Positions 47,540 to 59,018 of a stretch of 64,000 nt of DNA are shown here, in pieces; position 1 is the first letter of the stretch, and each line of letters begins with the position of its first letter. The stretch lies in NCBI RefSeq assembly GCF_019320115.1, contig NC_089584.1, positions 99,869,792-99,933,791 of the forward strand, read 5' to 3'. The notes under the pieces were generated by a model. It did not search any database, was not told the DNA's origin, and saw only the letters and a program-made list of their open reading frames with translations. Made by a program: the position numbers and the translations under genes. This stretch comes from Miscanthus floridulus (Eukaryota; Streptophyta; Magnoliopsida; Poales; Poaceae).

Positions 47540-48025
47540 TCGTTGCAATTATCAAAGTATATTGCAACCAAAAATAAGCGTTGCACTTGAACACAATTTT
47601 CGCTTCGACCCCATAGATTTCGTTGCAATAAAATTTAGCACTTGCAACAATATCAAAGTATATTGCAACTGCCAAAAAAGGTTGCAATTGACCCCCACTT
47701 TTGCTTCGCCTCCAAGAGTTCTCGTTGCATTAAGTATCTAGCATTTGCAACGCTTGTCAAATTTTATGCAACACAAAAAAACCGTAGCAACAGTCAAAAC
47801 CAAATGCAACTAACGTAAATGTAGTTGCAGTACTATCACACAATTGCAACCAAAATCAAGTCTATTGCAACCATTTTTCACCATTGCAATATCGTCCACC
47901 AAATGCAACAGAGCTTTGCAACATCTTGAAAACCGTTGTATTAAAGGCATGTATTGCTACCATTTTTTAGAATGGTTGTAATACAACAATCTCTGGCAAC
48001 CAAATTTTCTACGTTGCAATTCTTC
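47540..48025. repeat. Right subterminal repeats of CACTA G
   Basis: About 15 TTGCAAC/GTTGCAA-type words in both orientations, mirroring the left subterminal region, run up to the inverted repeat at 48026. Confidence 0.75.
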
Positions 48026-48351
48026 GGCGTTGCAGTAGACCGAAAATCTTGTAGTGGATATTGCGTGAGTTTGGAGGGGTCCCTACCTGCCTTATATAGT
48101 CCGAGGGGGGGGGCAGGGTTACAAGTCGATTGGATCTGAGAGATAACCGAAAAGTAATAACAGATTACAGGAATCATGGGATCATACGTATCCTAACAGA
48201 TCTCATAGTATCTTCAGGATATCTTCCCAGTGTCATGCGGGAGGCACCGAGCAGAGTCGTGCCCCACAAGCCTTCGTCTTGTGGGCTGGGCCACCCCTAG
48301 GGGCGTAGCCCATGTGGTCCGCTGTGGGTATCCGGGGTCATACCCCCCACA

Positions 48352-49286
48352 GCTAGTCCCTGAGCACCTTGTACCCCTTATGCAATGTCGTCTTGAGCTT
48401 GTTCGAGCAGGTGCGAACAAAGCTGAGCAGTCAAACTCATGGTCCAACCACCGTGATGAGTTGCCGAGCAGTTGTGAGCAGTTGCCGAGCAGGTGAACCA
48501 TCGCTGAGCAGCGTGAACTATCGCTGAGCAGCGTGAACCATCACCGAGTAGCGTGAACCATTGCCGAGTAGTGTAACCCAAGTATGGCTTGCCATAAGGG
48601 TGTAAGGAGCTCAAGTTCAGAATCGAAAATTTCTTCGCAGTGGACCGGTGCCCACTTAGAGTCCGACCACGAGAAAAGGAGATAGTCTTCTTCAGCTTCA
48701 AGAGGCGCAGAGTTTTCTAGATGAAAGCAAAAACACTCACCGCAAGGTGAAGTGTGCCCACTTAGTCCCCGAGCCTGACAGTAGGTGATGTGGCCATGTG
48801 GTGCCAGGGTCAGAAACAACAGTCAACTAAAGAAATATCCACGATGTAGTGAGGAACCGAGATGTAATGCTGATGTAGTCCTGAGCCACAAGAGGAAATC
48901 TTGGAGAAAACAAAATCGTGAAGAAAATACCAGAGTAATGGCTGTATAGTAGTGATTATTGAGCCATAACAGTTGGCGAAGAAGTCAGTGAATATTCGGC
49001 GAGCCGTAACAAATTGCAGAGATAAATCGGTGATATAGGCCGCGGTTGCGCGAAAGCCTAGGTAACGGCCCACCTTACTGTTGCAGAGAATTCGGAGAGA
49101 CGCAAATCATGGTAATAGTTTCCCAAAAACCCTCGATTGCGAAAAGGTGGGGGTAGTACTTTATAACTACACCGCCACACCATGCGCTCCCACATTTGCC
49201 ACTTTTTCATTTCGTCTTCCTCCTTAGCCGTCACATTTCCAAATTCATACGCGCTTCCGCTGCCAATCCCAAATCAGATCTGAGAC
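48352..49286. other. Element F non-coding region between 3' LTR and antisense gene
   Basis: It begins with the purine tract of F (minus strand, AGGGACTAGCT). A short tandem repeat follows at 48460-48580. Around 48740-48800 it shares CACTTAGTCCCCGAGCCTG with F2. It probably holds the promoter and 5' leader of the plus-strand gene starting at 49287. No ORF is supported. Confidence 0.55.
48460..48580. repeat. Minisatellite of about 20 bp units
   Basis: GCTGAGCAGCGTGAACCATC and variants (GCCGAGCAG, ACCGAGTAGCGTGAACC) repeat about five to six times with a 20-bp period. Confidence 0.75.
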
Positions 49287-52200
49287 ATGGCGTTGAAGAA
49301 GGGAGCTGTGAAATCGAAGAGGGCGGCTACCATAGCTAGCCATGATGAGGAATGGGTGCCATCGAGGATGGGGGAGGCGGAGATCAATAGGATGGTGGTG
49401 GCGGGCATTCTTCCTGATCGAGTCACCATCGGATGGTGGCCAGCCAGCGGTGAGCCTTTCCCTATGCCCCATACTGATGAAGTAGTGGTGTTTGAGGATT
49501 ATTTCTAGAGCAGGTTTGGATTTCCTGTTCATCCCATCCTGAGAGATCTGTTGGAGTTCTAGGCTATTAGTCTGTGCAATCTCTACCCAAACACCATCTT
49601 GCACATCTCGATCTTTATCCACTTCTGTGAAGCGTATCTAGGGGTTCTTCCGCACTTCAATCTCTTTAGACACCTATTTTGGTTGAAGAAGAAAGGCGGT
49701 GGTGGTTCCAAGGTGGTCGGTGGAGTGTATCTGCAACTCTAGGATGGAATGGAGAGCGAGTACATTACTGTATCGCTGAATACTTCTCTGAAGGGGTGGA
49801 ATGCCAGGTGGTTCTACATGAAGCAGAGCCATCCTACAATCAGCTGTGACGTCGACCACATCCCGAAGAACCAAAAGAGCTGGTCGGAGAAAACAAGCAG
49901 TGCTGACATGGAACAGGTGAGGGAGCTCCTCGACCTGATAAAAGGCGTGGAGATTAACAGTGGACTGGTGGCGGCGAGCTTCATAGTGCGCCGCATCCTA
50001 CCCTACAAGGAGAGGGCCCACCCAGGCTTTGACTTAAAGGGCGATGATGATGGCACTCGAGAGAGACCGGGGAGGCTAAAGAGGAGTGAAGTGCTAGAGC
50101 GGGCTATAGAGCTGTTCGCTCCAAATGCCTCGTTCAGCGTCTCAAGGCAGACGAGGGCCTTCAACTGTATAAATCTGCCTCCTCAGGTAACCATCCTAAT
50201 TGTTTTGTTCGTGTTGCTTTTTATCCATGATTGTTGCCAAGTAGCGAACTGATTCACTTATGCAAAGATCCATTCGCTGGAGAGAGCGGTGTACTTCTCA
50301 GGGGTGCCGATGGGCGATTGGCCATAGGCAGTAGACGACCGGCCACCAGCTCAGCCTAAAGAAGATGCGGCCAGCGCTTCGTTAGAGTCCGAAGGCATAG
50401 ACGCTGGTCAGACGAAGAGTACCCCCCAGTATCAAAGAAAGTCCCGAGGAAGCAGGCAGCGGTAGATGAGCCAGACTGGAAAAAGAGGAAGATAGCGGGT
50501 GCTGTTCCCTGCAAACCGGGCGGCATCTCGCTTGGTGGTGACCAGACCACTCAAACACAAAGTGTGGTGATGTCCGAGTGGTCAGATGACGATGAGGCTC
50601 CAGTAGATCCTTCTCCGAGCACGGTGACACCTCCACGTAGCACACACACGGAGGAGCAACCGAAAGGAGGGGAGGGAGTCCCCGAGCATTGGGCGAAGGG
50701 AATCCTAGAGCCACAGGCTATGGAAATCCTAGAGCGGTAGGCAGAGAAGAGGTCGATGGTGGAGATTACAGGACCTCCACGCCAAGGTGCGCAAGTTGAC
50801 CCTAGGGCCACGCCTGGGGGCTCAGGCCAGCAGCGCGGGTTCAGGAAATTGTACTGGCAGGCCAGCACGTAAGTATCCTTGCCTCGAAGTTATTTTGCTG
50901 TCATATGCTTATCTCTTTTGGCAATTGACAAGCCAGTCTAATGCAGGGCGAAGCATATGGAGAAATAGACCCCACCTATCTAGACTGACGAGTAGCCAGA
51001 GGCTAGTCCTAGAGCGAAGGCAATGCCGGTGGCTCCCATCCCAAAGTCCCTGGGTGCTCAGTGGCTAGTGGAAGAGTCAACCGCCACTACTGACGTACTT
51101 GGCGGCGGCGAGAGGTTGGTGTCGATGGCAGATGGGTCAGCGACGGTACCTGGGGCAACGACAGAAGTCGCTGGGTCTTCAAAAGCGGAGGCTAGAGTCA
51201 CCGACGCGACGCTGGTGGTCAGAGCAGAGAAACCTGCAGCGCTCGAGGAGCAGACAGCGCTCCCTAAGGCGTCAAAAGGCATGGTCAGACATGCTATCCG
51301 ACCACGGAGCCCCCCGGTGGTGCCTTCAGCTGTGGCAGAGGAGGACGAGGTGGAAGAGATCGAACATGATAAATCTCGACGCCAAGCTGTCCGAATCCTC
51401 AGCAAGCACGGCGATGAGGTGGTGGTTGTCGAGGAGGAGGACACCACCATGTAGCTCAGGAGACTGGAGTCCGCCCTTGCTGGGGTGATGAAGCAGATCA
51501 AGGTCAATACTGTGTCTGGAATGCTCCTCTTCGACATTGGAGACCAGAGTTCTTCTTCATAATCTTGGCATTTTTGTAGGGGATAACTCAGACTGCCGAG
51601 CAGTGGCACGAGCTAATAAAGAGGATGGAGCCCCTTGCCAAGGAAAATGAAAAACTTAAGGAGGCATTGAAGGCAATGGAGAAAAACATCCAGAGGGTCC
51701 AATGTGAGCGTGATCTTGCTGAATCCAATTGTCAGGACCTAGAGTACCAGAAGGGCATGCTATCCGAGCAGTTGGCGATAGTGTTTGAGCAGCTATGTGG
51801 CAAGTCCAAGCAGCTGGAATGGAGCTCCAAGCAGGTGATGAGTCTTTGTGACCAGTTGGAACGCAAGTCCGAGCAGCTCAAAAGTGTCTCCGAGTAGAGA
51901 AAAGGTATGGTGTATCGGTGAACTTGCTTTGGATTGCTGAATTATTATTGGTGCTGACGACCGGTGTGCTTGTAGAGCAAGATGCGGAGCTCGGCCAGCT
52001 GCGCCAAACCATTGAGTAACTCCTAGAGGAGAAGGCAAAGGAGTCAGGACGAGCAGACAAACTGGTCGAGGAGCTGAACGGTGAGTACTTCTTGGTCAGA
52101 GTTATTGTTGGAGTAATTTCCTTGCCTGATGGAACCTTGTAATGCTTGCAGACTACCGTCGGAGGGTTAAGGCATAGTTTGATGTGCTGGAGCAGGATGC

Positions 52201-52579
52201 TCGGACCTAGAGGAACAAGTTCAACACCATAGTTGCCGGAGTCAAACTGGTGCTTGACTGTGTCGACCTGGAGGTGGCTCCTTAGCCCGACGGTAGGCCA
52301 CCGTGCCTGAACACCGCCATCGAAAGGTGCAAGGCGACGTGTGAGAAGTTCAAGAGCTTCAACCACGACGCCATTATTACCGCCATTACTCACGCCCTTG
52401 CGGTGGTCCTGTCCCACTATCTAGCCATTGACCTTTAGGCGATAGGGGCTGGATTCGCCAAAGGGATGGGTGAGGAGGAGCAACAGTAGCTGGAGGATGA
52501 GGTGGAGGACGCGGTAGAGAAGCTAGCCGACGACATCGACCTATTCAGTGAGATGGATGGTGATGGTGAAGCTCGGTGA
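49287..52579 (+). pseudogene. Element F antisense additional gene, Transposase_28-type, spliced
   Basis: ATG at 49287 opens MALKKGAVKSKRA and continues through one TAG (about 49506) into the domain: FGFPVHPILRDLLEF, LCNLYPNTILHISIFIHFCEAYLG, HFNLFRHLFWLKKKGGG, GGVYLQL, YITVSLNTSLKGWNARWFYM, NQKSWSEK and SFIVRRILPYKERAHPGF. This matches the plant Transposase_28 family (PF04195-like). GT-AG introns are clear at 50187-50267, about 50869-50945, 51902-51976 and about 52080-52151. Downstream exons encode a charged coiled coil (MEPLAKENEKLKEALKAMEK, then repeated SKQLE / SEQL) and end EMDGDGEAR-TGA at 52579. The gene converges on the integrase end. Stops make this copy inactive. Function unknown. 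Confidence 0.82.
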
Positions 52580-52744
52580 TCTGCTCGCATAATTATGCTG
52601 TATTAACTAGAGAGAGTAGTTAGAACGCGCAAGGGCACAGATAAACCTTTATGTATATGTATAAATGTTGATGTGCATGTTTATGCGGTTTGCTGGTATT
52701 GTGGTGAAAAAATCATTGTAGTATTAACCCTAACACAATTATAC

Positions 52745-53257
52745 ATAGTATAAATAGCGTCCGAGCAGTTAGTTCGTTACTGAACTCTTTGGCCTTAGCT
52801 AGCCCATAGTCCATAACATCGAGCGCAGAGCCCGTGCACGTGTAGGAGGAACAGGCGTGACCAAGGAACCGTAGCCGACCACCCATAACGCAGAGCGCGG
52901 AGCCCGTAGCACGTGTAGGGAGAGATCGGAGACTAGGTCTTCTCCATAGAGAACAGAGCAGAACATGTGGTGCTTGGCGGTTGGCGAAATAACTTGGAGA
53001 TAAACGTAGTATAAGTGGCATCCGAGCAGTTAGTTCTTCACTGAGCTCTCGGCCTTGGCTAGCCCATAGTCCATAACATCGAGCGCGGAGCCCGTGCACA
53101 TGTAGGAGGAACATGCATGACCAAGGAACCGCAACCGACCACCCATAACACAGAGCGCGGAGCCCGTAGCACATGTAGGGAGAGATCAGAGACTGGGTCT
53201 TCTCCATAGAGAATAGAACAGAACGTATGCTGCTCGGTGGTCGGCAAAATATCTTGG
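52745..53257. repeat. Tandem duplication, two copies of about 261 bp
   Basis: CCGAGCAGTTAGTTC occurs at 52761 and 53022, and the following text (GCTAGCCCATAGTCCATAAC, CATCGAGCGC, CGACCACCCATAAC, GAGAGATC) repeats in order. It lies in the gap between the convergent antisense gene and pol. Confidence 0.88.
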
Positions 53258-53616
53258 AGATTTGGAAAAAACGTGGTCGGCGATTTGGAGAAACCTATTT
53301 GGCGAAAATGTTGGAGAATTGGAGAAACATGGTCGGCGATTTGGAGAACCCTGTTTGGCAAAAATGTTGGAGATTTGAAGAAATGTGGTCGGTGATTTGG
53401 AGAACCTATTCGGCGAAAATGTTGGAGATTTAGAGAAACGTGGTCGGTGATTTGGAGAACCCTGTTTGGAGAAAACATTGGAGATTTGTAGAAATGTGGT
53501 CGGCGATTTGGAGAACCTGTTCGGCGAAAACATTGGAGATTTGGAGAAACGTGGTCGGCGATTTGGAGAACTTGTTCGGCGAAAACGTTGGAGATTTGGA
53601 GAAACATGGTCGGCGT
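53258..53616. repeat. Minisatellite: about 56-bp units, six to seven copies
   Basis: GGTCGG anchors fall at 53275, 53331, 53387, 53442, 53498, 53553 and 53608, a period of 55-56. Each unit is itself a rough double of TTGGAGAAAC/CGGCGA words. Open frames on both strands across it are by-products of the repeat. Confidence 0.92.
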
Positions 53617-53891
53617 AGTTATGGTGATTTTGTATTGGAGTTCGTTATGGAGTAGCTTAGAGCTCGGCGACCGTAAGTGGAGATTAAACCGTAATGGAGA
53701 AATAATGGAGACAAATTATGGCGACAAAAACTTTATTCATCATGGAGCGGAGAATACATATCTAGAGCGTTTCAAGGATAGAAACGTATAAGGTGCTCGA
53801 TGTGCCATGAGTCGGGGACATCGATTCCGTCTAAGTCACGTAGGCGATAAGACCCTGGTTGGGTAACCTCCTTGACGACGTAAGACCCTTC

Positions 53892-55896
53892 CTAGGGGGA
53901 GGAGAGCTTGTGCATCCCTTTGGGTTTTTGCTTTCTACGGAGAACGAGGTCACCGACAGCAAATGAACGACCTTTGATGTTGCGGTTGTAGTACCTCCAT
54001 AAGCCTTCTAGATATTTGGCTATGCAGACGCAGGTGATTAGGCGTTCTTCCTCGGCCCTATTGATGTCCTCTGTCCGAACAGCTGTGGCTTGCTCTTCAT
54101 CATATTTTTCCACCCTAGGTGCTCGGAAGGCAATGTCCACTGGTAGTATGGCTTCTGAGCCATAGACCAAGAAATATAGAACACACTAGTGCTACGACTA
54201 GCTTGAGTGTGCAGTCCCTAGACCACAGCTGGTAGCTCTTTGAGCCATCTGCCCAGATGCTTTTCTTCTTTCTGATATAGCCTCTTTTTGAGGGCATCAA
54301 GGATCATGCCGTTAGCCCTTTCGACCTAGCCATTGGCTCTAGGATGGGCAACAGAGACGTATTTGACAGAGATGCACCGGTCTTCGTAGAAGTCCCAAAA
54401 ATGATGACCAGTGAATGTGGTTCTAAGGTCAGTGATAATGTTGTTTGGGAGACCGAATCTATGGATGATATCTTCGAAGAGCTCGACTGCTTTCTTTGCA
54501 GTAGCTGAGATGAGCGGTTTATACTCGATCCACTTGGTGAACTTGTCGATGGAGACATACACGTACCGAAAACCACCTGGCATTGGTTTGAAAGGCCCGA
54601 TCATGTCTAGTCCATAGCATGCGAAGGGCTAGGAAGCTAGGATGGTCTATAGTTCTAGTGTCGGCACGTGTATTTGCTTGGCGAAAAATTGACATCCTTC
54701 ACAACGTTGGACGAGGTCTTTTGCAAAGAGATGGCCGTGGGCCAGTAAAAACCAGCTTGGAAAGCTTTGCCGACCAGGTTTCTCGAGGCCGCGTGGTTGC
54801 CGCAGGAACTAGAGTGAATTTTGAGAAGTAGCTTCACTCCCTCTTCTTGGGTGATCCATTTCTGTAGTATCCCTTCCTTGGCACTTTTCCTCATCAAGTT
54901 GCCATCCACCAACATGTAATGCTTGCTTCAATAGATTAGGCGTTTGATTTCAGTCTTGTCGGCAGGTACTTCAACGCTGGTGAGGTACTTGATGAACTGT
55001 TCCCTCTAATTGACAGCCGACGAAGGTACCGTAAGTACCAGCTGCTCGGTGGGGGGAATTTCCTAAACTTCTTTCTCTTCCTTAATGGATGGAGCCAAGA
55101 GATCTTGAATGAAGACCCCTAGTGAAACCACGGCACGAGAGGAGCCTAGCTTGGATAGATGGTCGGTGAGCTAATTTTGATCTCGTACCACATGGTGGTA
55201 CTCAATACCGTAGAACTTCCCTTCAAGCTTCCTGATTTCAGGGCAGTATGCATCCATCTTCTCACTAGAGCAGGACTAGTCTTTGTTGAGCTAGTTGATG
55301 ACCAACGCGGAGTCCCCGTATACCATGATGCGTTTGATGCCAAGCTCAACGGCTATACGGAGTCAGTGGAGACATGCTTCATATTCAGCGGCGTTGTTGG
55401 AGGCCAGAAAATGTATCTAGAGAATGTATCGGAGCTTATCTTTGGTCGGCGTGATGAATAGAATGCCCGCACTAGCACCATTGATGTTGAGAGCACCGTC
55501 AAAGTACATCACCCAGTGCTCGAGGTAGGTATTGGTGATGGGCTCTTGAATCTTGGTCCACTCAGCGATGAAATCAGTGAGCGCCTGAGACTTGATGGTA
55601 GGGCTGCTTATGAATTCAATGGAGTAAGTGCTGAGCTTGACAACCCACTTAATGATGCGGCCGTTGGCCTCTTTGTTGCAGAGAATGTCCCCTAGAGGGA
55701 ACTCGGTGACCACGGTGATCTTGTAATACTTGAAGTAGTGACGTAGCTTACGTGATGTAATTAGAATGGCGTATAGCAGCTTTTGGACCTGAGGATAACG
55801 AGTCTTGGGCTCATTAAGGACCTCGCTGATGAACTATACCGGACGTTGCACCTTATAGGCGTGCCTGGCCTCCTCGTGTTCGACGATGATGGCTGT
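53892..55896 (-). pseudogene. pol: Element F pol, 3' part: RNase H end and integrase (Tat type)
   Basis: Minus strand. Directly next to solo LTR H come HEEARHAYKVQRPV and [20 protein letters not shown]. They are followed by an RNase H region with [18 protein letters not shown] and a dispersed GLR-type segment. Next is integrase: SSSCGNHAASRNLVGKAFQ, GFYWPT, MIGPFKPMPGGFRYVYVSID, FTKWIEYKP, HRFGLPNNIITD and VAHPRANG-stop (CAG to TAG near 54329). The C-terminus reads MVYGSEAILPVDIAFRAPRV. The sequence pattern is of Tat-lineage elements, with no chromodomain. Several stops and small frameshifts are present. Confidence 0.88.
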
Positions 55897-56900
55897 TGTA
55901 ACACCCAAAAATTTTACTACAAATTAACAATTAATTCTTAGCCTTTATTACATTTTCTAGGTATTTTTAACTTAGGCCAAATAATAAATATTGGATAAAT
56001 AAAATAAACTATAAGGTTTAGAAACATGTTTGTTGCATTCATGCCGAAGCATATTATTTTTGGTTGAGTGTAGGGCTAGATGATTTGAAGTCGAATTCAA
56101 ATTTTATTTGAATTTGGCTTAGAATTGAAAATAGAGAAAATAGATTTGGAAAATGATTTGATTTTGAAAAAATCAGCTTCTTCCATTCTGGCCCAACTCC
56201 AGGAATCGGCCCTTTTCTTCCCTTCCCTTCCCTTCCCGCGCTGGCCCGCTGGCGGCCCAGCCGCGCCTCCCCCTTCCTCCTTTCCATTGCTCCCGCGCGG
56301 CCCTTTCTTTTTCCCGGCGCCTGGCCTACCTCGCACCAAGCCCACTTGGTGGCCTACCCCGCACCTGTCGCACTGGCCCTCTCCCACGCACGCACCGCGC
56401 GTGGCCTAGCTTGGCGCCCTGGCCCACAGCGCCCGCTAGCTCGGCCTTCATCGCCCGCACGCCGCGAACCGTTTTTCTTCCCTCACTGTCCTACGGGACC
56501 CACCTGTCAGCGCCTTTCTTCTTCTTTCCTTTCTTCTTCCTCAACCTTTCCGTTCTTCACCGCCCAGCGCTTTCCTTTCTTCAGCCGCCGATGGCGTGGC
56601 CATGCACGGAAAGCCACCGTCGTCGTCCGCTTATGGCAGGTGGCCAATCCCGCCTGATTTCCCCGCTTCCCTTCCTTATTTCCCCCACCATCCGGCCTAT
56701 AAAACTCCGAGCCAAGCCCCGCCACCTCTCCCATCCTTTGCTCACAGCCAAGAACCACCGCCGCCGTAGCTCTCCCTCTCCCGCGCCTCAGAGCTCGACG
56801 TCGACGCCACTCGAAGCTCCACCGTGACCTCCCACACCCGTAGGTACCTCCCTCTTGTCGATTTGGTGACCCCATGCTCGGATTGAACCTCACCCACACG

Positions 56901-56918
56901 CTCTCTCTCTCTCTCTCT
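56901..56918 (+). repeat. (CT)9 microsatellite in solo LTR H
   Basis: Nine CT dinucleotides in a row within the GC-rich half of the LTR. Confidence 0.9.
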
Positions 56919-57748
56919 AGAGCTCCACCACTGTCGACCAAGCCCCTGGAGACCGTCCTGAATGCCGAGAACGCCCCCAACCGACTCCCGGTGAGCTTCC
57001 CATCCTCCCAGTACCCTCCATTCTCGGTTTCACGCCCTGGAACACCGTACCGGTGAACCCTAGCCGTCGCTGGCCATGGCACCGCCGTTGGGTCTTTCTT
57101 CCCCAGTGACCCGCTGCCCCCATACATGCCTGTGCCATCAGATCGTAAAGGACTCGATCCCCATATAGCCTAGATTAGCCCATACCGTTTCGGTCCACCG
57201 TGGGCTGTGGACTCGATCCACAGAGCTGCGTCAGCACCCACGTTAGTGTGCCCACGCGTGTGTGGTGCACCGCACCAATCCCCATCCGCCACATGTCGGA
57301 TGAGTCAGCAATCGCAGTCAAACCGCGGTCAGTCGCGCGCATTTTGCAGAAAACCCCCCCTGTTTTCATAGAATCAACCCGCGGTACTCATCAGTTCAAA
57401 AGAATTTCTATTCAGTCCTGTATTTATTCAATTTAGACCCTATACTTTCTAGATTTAGTGCCCGCAGTCCTATAACCGTGATTATTTATATTTTTAATTG
57501 TTTTAATTCAAAAATAGGTTCAGTTTATTTACAGAAATGCCATTACATCTTATTTCATGCATAACTTTCGCGTTTTAAGTCCGATTTGAGTGATTCTTTC
57601 GCTCACGTGTTCGTAGCAATGCGTAGAATAGATTTGTAAGCTTTTCAAATTATGTTTTCACTGTTTGGTGTACTATTCTAATGGAAGTCTATCTTGTATG
57701 CATGTAATGATTGGTATGATGCTTGATTGATGATTGGATCACGATTAG

Positions 57749-57820
57749 AGGGTGAGCCATTTCAGGTGACTGAGGACCCCCAGCAGGATCAGCAGTACTC
57801 CTAGGACGACTTTGAGGAAG
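57749..57820 (+). other. LTR-embedded exon-like block (i) of solo LTR H, 72 bp
   Basis: ACGATTAG| precedes and |GCAAGTG follows. The phase is two bases, 23 codons, one base, as in element B. It reads GEPFQVTEDPQQDQQYS, TAG at codon 18, then DDFEE. The TAG aligns with the TAG of element B. Confidence 0.5.
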
Positions 57821-58746
57821 GCAAGTGTACCAAAGGCCCCTTGTTACCTATGACCTATTACCATTCATATTCATGCATGTGTTTAATTTGAAATGCCTTT
57901 AAGGACTCTACCTAGATGATTACTTGTACCACATATCCTTGATACCTAGGATCTTTGGGTAGGCATTTTGGATAGATGCTGCAACGCTTAACATAAAATA
58001 ATTGTGAAACATGATTAAAGGCTATATGCAATGTGATAAAATGGAGCTTTTTAGCAACAGATAGGGGGCTGGAGTATGGGGTTAAGTACTCTAGTGCCTC
58101 TCCATAAGGACTTAATCCTGAAGCGGCAACCCAGGAGGGACCGTACAACCCTGAGTGTCACATGGCTCTGACTTTAACCTATTAACTAGATTGTACTAGC
58201 TCATCTGTAGCTCTAGTAAGGGGTAAGAGGGTATCTTTCCTTTTTCTATTAGGGTGTGCATCGTGCTGCGATGCCCATTGTGCCATTCCTTTGTAGCTAT
58301 GACCTGTTAGTGCAACTAGCTAAGGGTTTCATAGTGAAACTCTGCCACACTTCCTGGGAAGAGGTGTAGTGGGTCTCGTGAACCCTGGCATTGGGAATCA
58401 CGGCTTGGTGGGTAAAGATGTACAATTTCTACAGAAATAATTAACCTGTTATAACAGCCGTGCTCATGGATATGAGCGGTCTAGATCCTTCGAGATTAGT
58501 GGTTACTGTGGATGATGGATGGTTGGGAATTGAGATAAATTTGATGATACTTTAATACCACTTGGGAATTGGGACTATTTATTAAAGTAGTGATTCAGGA
58601 TGCTAAAATTTGATTAACTAAAATTGCGAACCGCGGTCAAACAGTGTCAAGCCTTTTTGAGCCTCATAGAACCCTTTGATATACTTGCTAAGCATGGTGA
58701 GCTTACACTTGCTTTACATCCAATGAAAATCCCGGATGGGTAACAA

Positions 58747-58790
58747 ATAATGGATATGAAGAGTTTCCGGAGGATGTCCAGGACTACTAG
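58747..58790 (+). other. LTR-embedded exon-like block (ii) of solo LTR H
   Basis: It aligns with block (ii) of element B and reads, with the G of block (i), D-NGYEEFPEDVQDY and TAG. The acceptor position is AA where B has AG, so this copy could not splice there. Confidence 0.45.
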
Positions 58791-59018
58791 GGAGACGTTC
58801 ACCAGTTGGAGTCCCTGTGGCAGTTGGGCTAGTTATTCCGTTGTGACTATAATAATATTGCCTTTGAGCAAACTTTGTATTTACTTTATGATGAGATATG
58901 CGATGTAATAAGTACTTTACTTTGATACTATTGCAATTTGTTATATATGTGTGTGTTTGGACATCCTAGGTGCACATATATGAGTACTTGGTTTTGCTAT
59001 GCAAAATTGGGTGCGACA

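Larger units (their letters stand above)
39110..48056 (-). mobile_element. Element G: CACTA (En/Spm-type) DNA transposon, 8.9 kb
   Basis: CACTACAAGATTTTCGG at 39110 and its reverse complement ending at 48056 form a perfect 31-bp terminal inverted repeat (39110-39140 and 48026-48056). The 3-bp target duplication GAT is present (39107-39109 and 48057-48059). The uninterrupted homologous LTR at 62920-62940 reads straight across with a single GAT, which proves the insertion. Subterminal regions are full of GTTGC and TTGCAAC words. It carries a broken Transposase_24 gene but no recognisable TNP2-type transposase, so it is non-autonomous. The interior contains a 522-bp tandem array, another CACTA end and a SINE candidate. 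Confidence 0.96.
38925..48351 (-). repeat. 3' LTR of element F, split by the CACTA element
   Basis: The LTR pieces are 38925-39109 and 48060-48351, about 477 bp together. It starts TGTCGATAG, ends CCCCCACA, and has a minus-strand TATATAA box near 48092. The intact right LTR shows the unsplit order through CGTATGATATTGCG. The purine tract (GGGACTAGCT, minus strand) follows at 48352. Confidence 0.9.
55897..59018 (+). mobile_element. H: solo LTR of a chromovirus related to element B
   Basis: TGTAACACCC to GGTGCGACA, 3122 bp, flanked by the duplication GCTGT (55892-55896 and 59019-59023), with F's pol text continuing on both sides. No internal region remains, so it arose by recombination between two LTRs. 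It shares order and many words with B's LTR (CTCCATAAGGACTTA, CACATGGCTCTGACTTTA, TGTTATAACAGCCGTGCTCA). The GC-rich part at 56160-56830 has unsupported frames on both strands. Confidence 0.95.

Noticed and set aside
49674..50550. Minus-strand frames around the Transposase_28 domain
   Set aside because: The plus strand carries the recognisable domain and splice sites; these are shadows.
51058..51609. 183-codon minus-strand frame within the antisense gene of element F
   Set aside because: It is the reverse strand of an acidic coiled-coil coding region; Ser-rich composition is the mirror of Glu/Asp codons.
53059..53607. 182-codon minus-strand frame of repeated ISNVF/PNRF-type units that looks like a repeat protein
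   Set aside because: It is a by-product of the 56-bp minisatellite; frames are open on both strands and no start, domain or codon bias supports it.
53258..53616. Regular repeats that could suggest a CRISPR array
   Set aside because: There are no unique spacers; the whole 56-bp unit repeats, and the context is a plant retroelement.
56097..57127. Overlapping frames of 90-206 codons in solo LTR H
   Set aside because: Same reason: GC-rich LTR segment, no domain, open on both strands.
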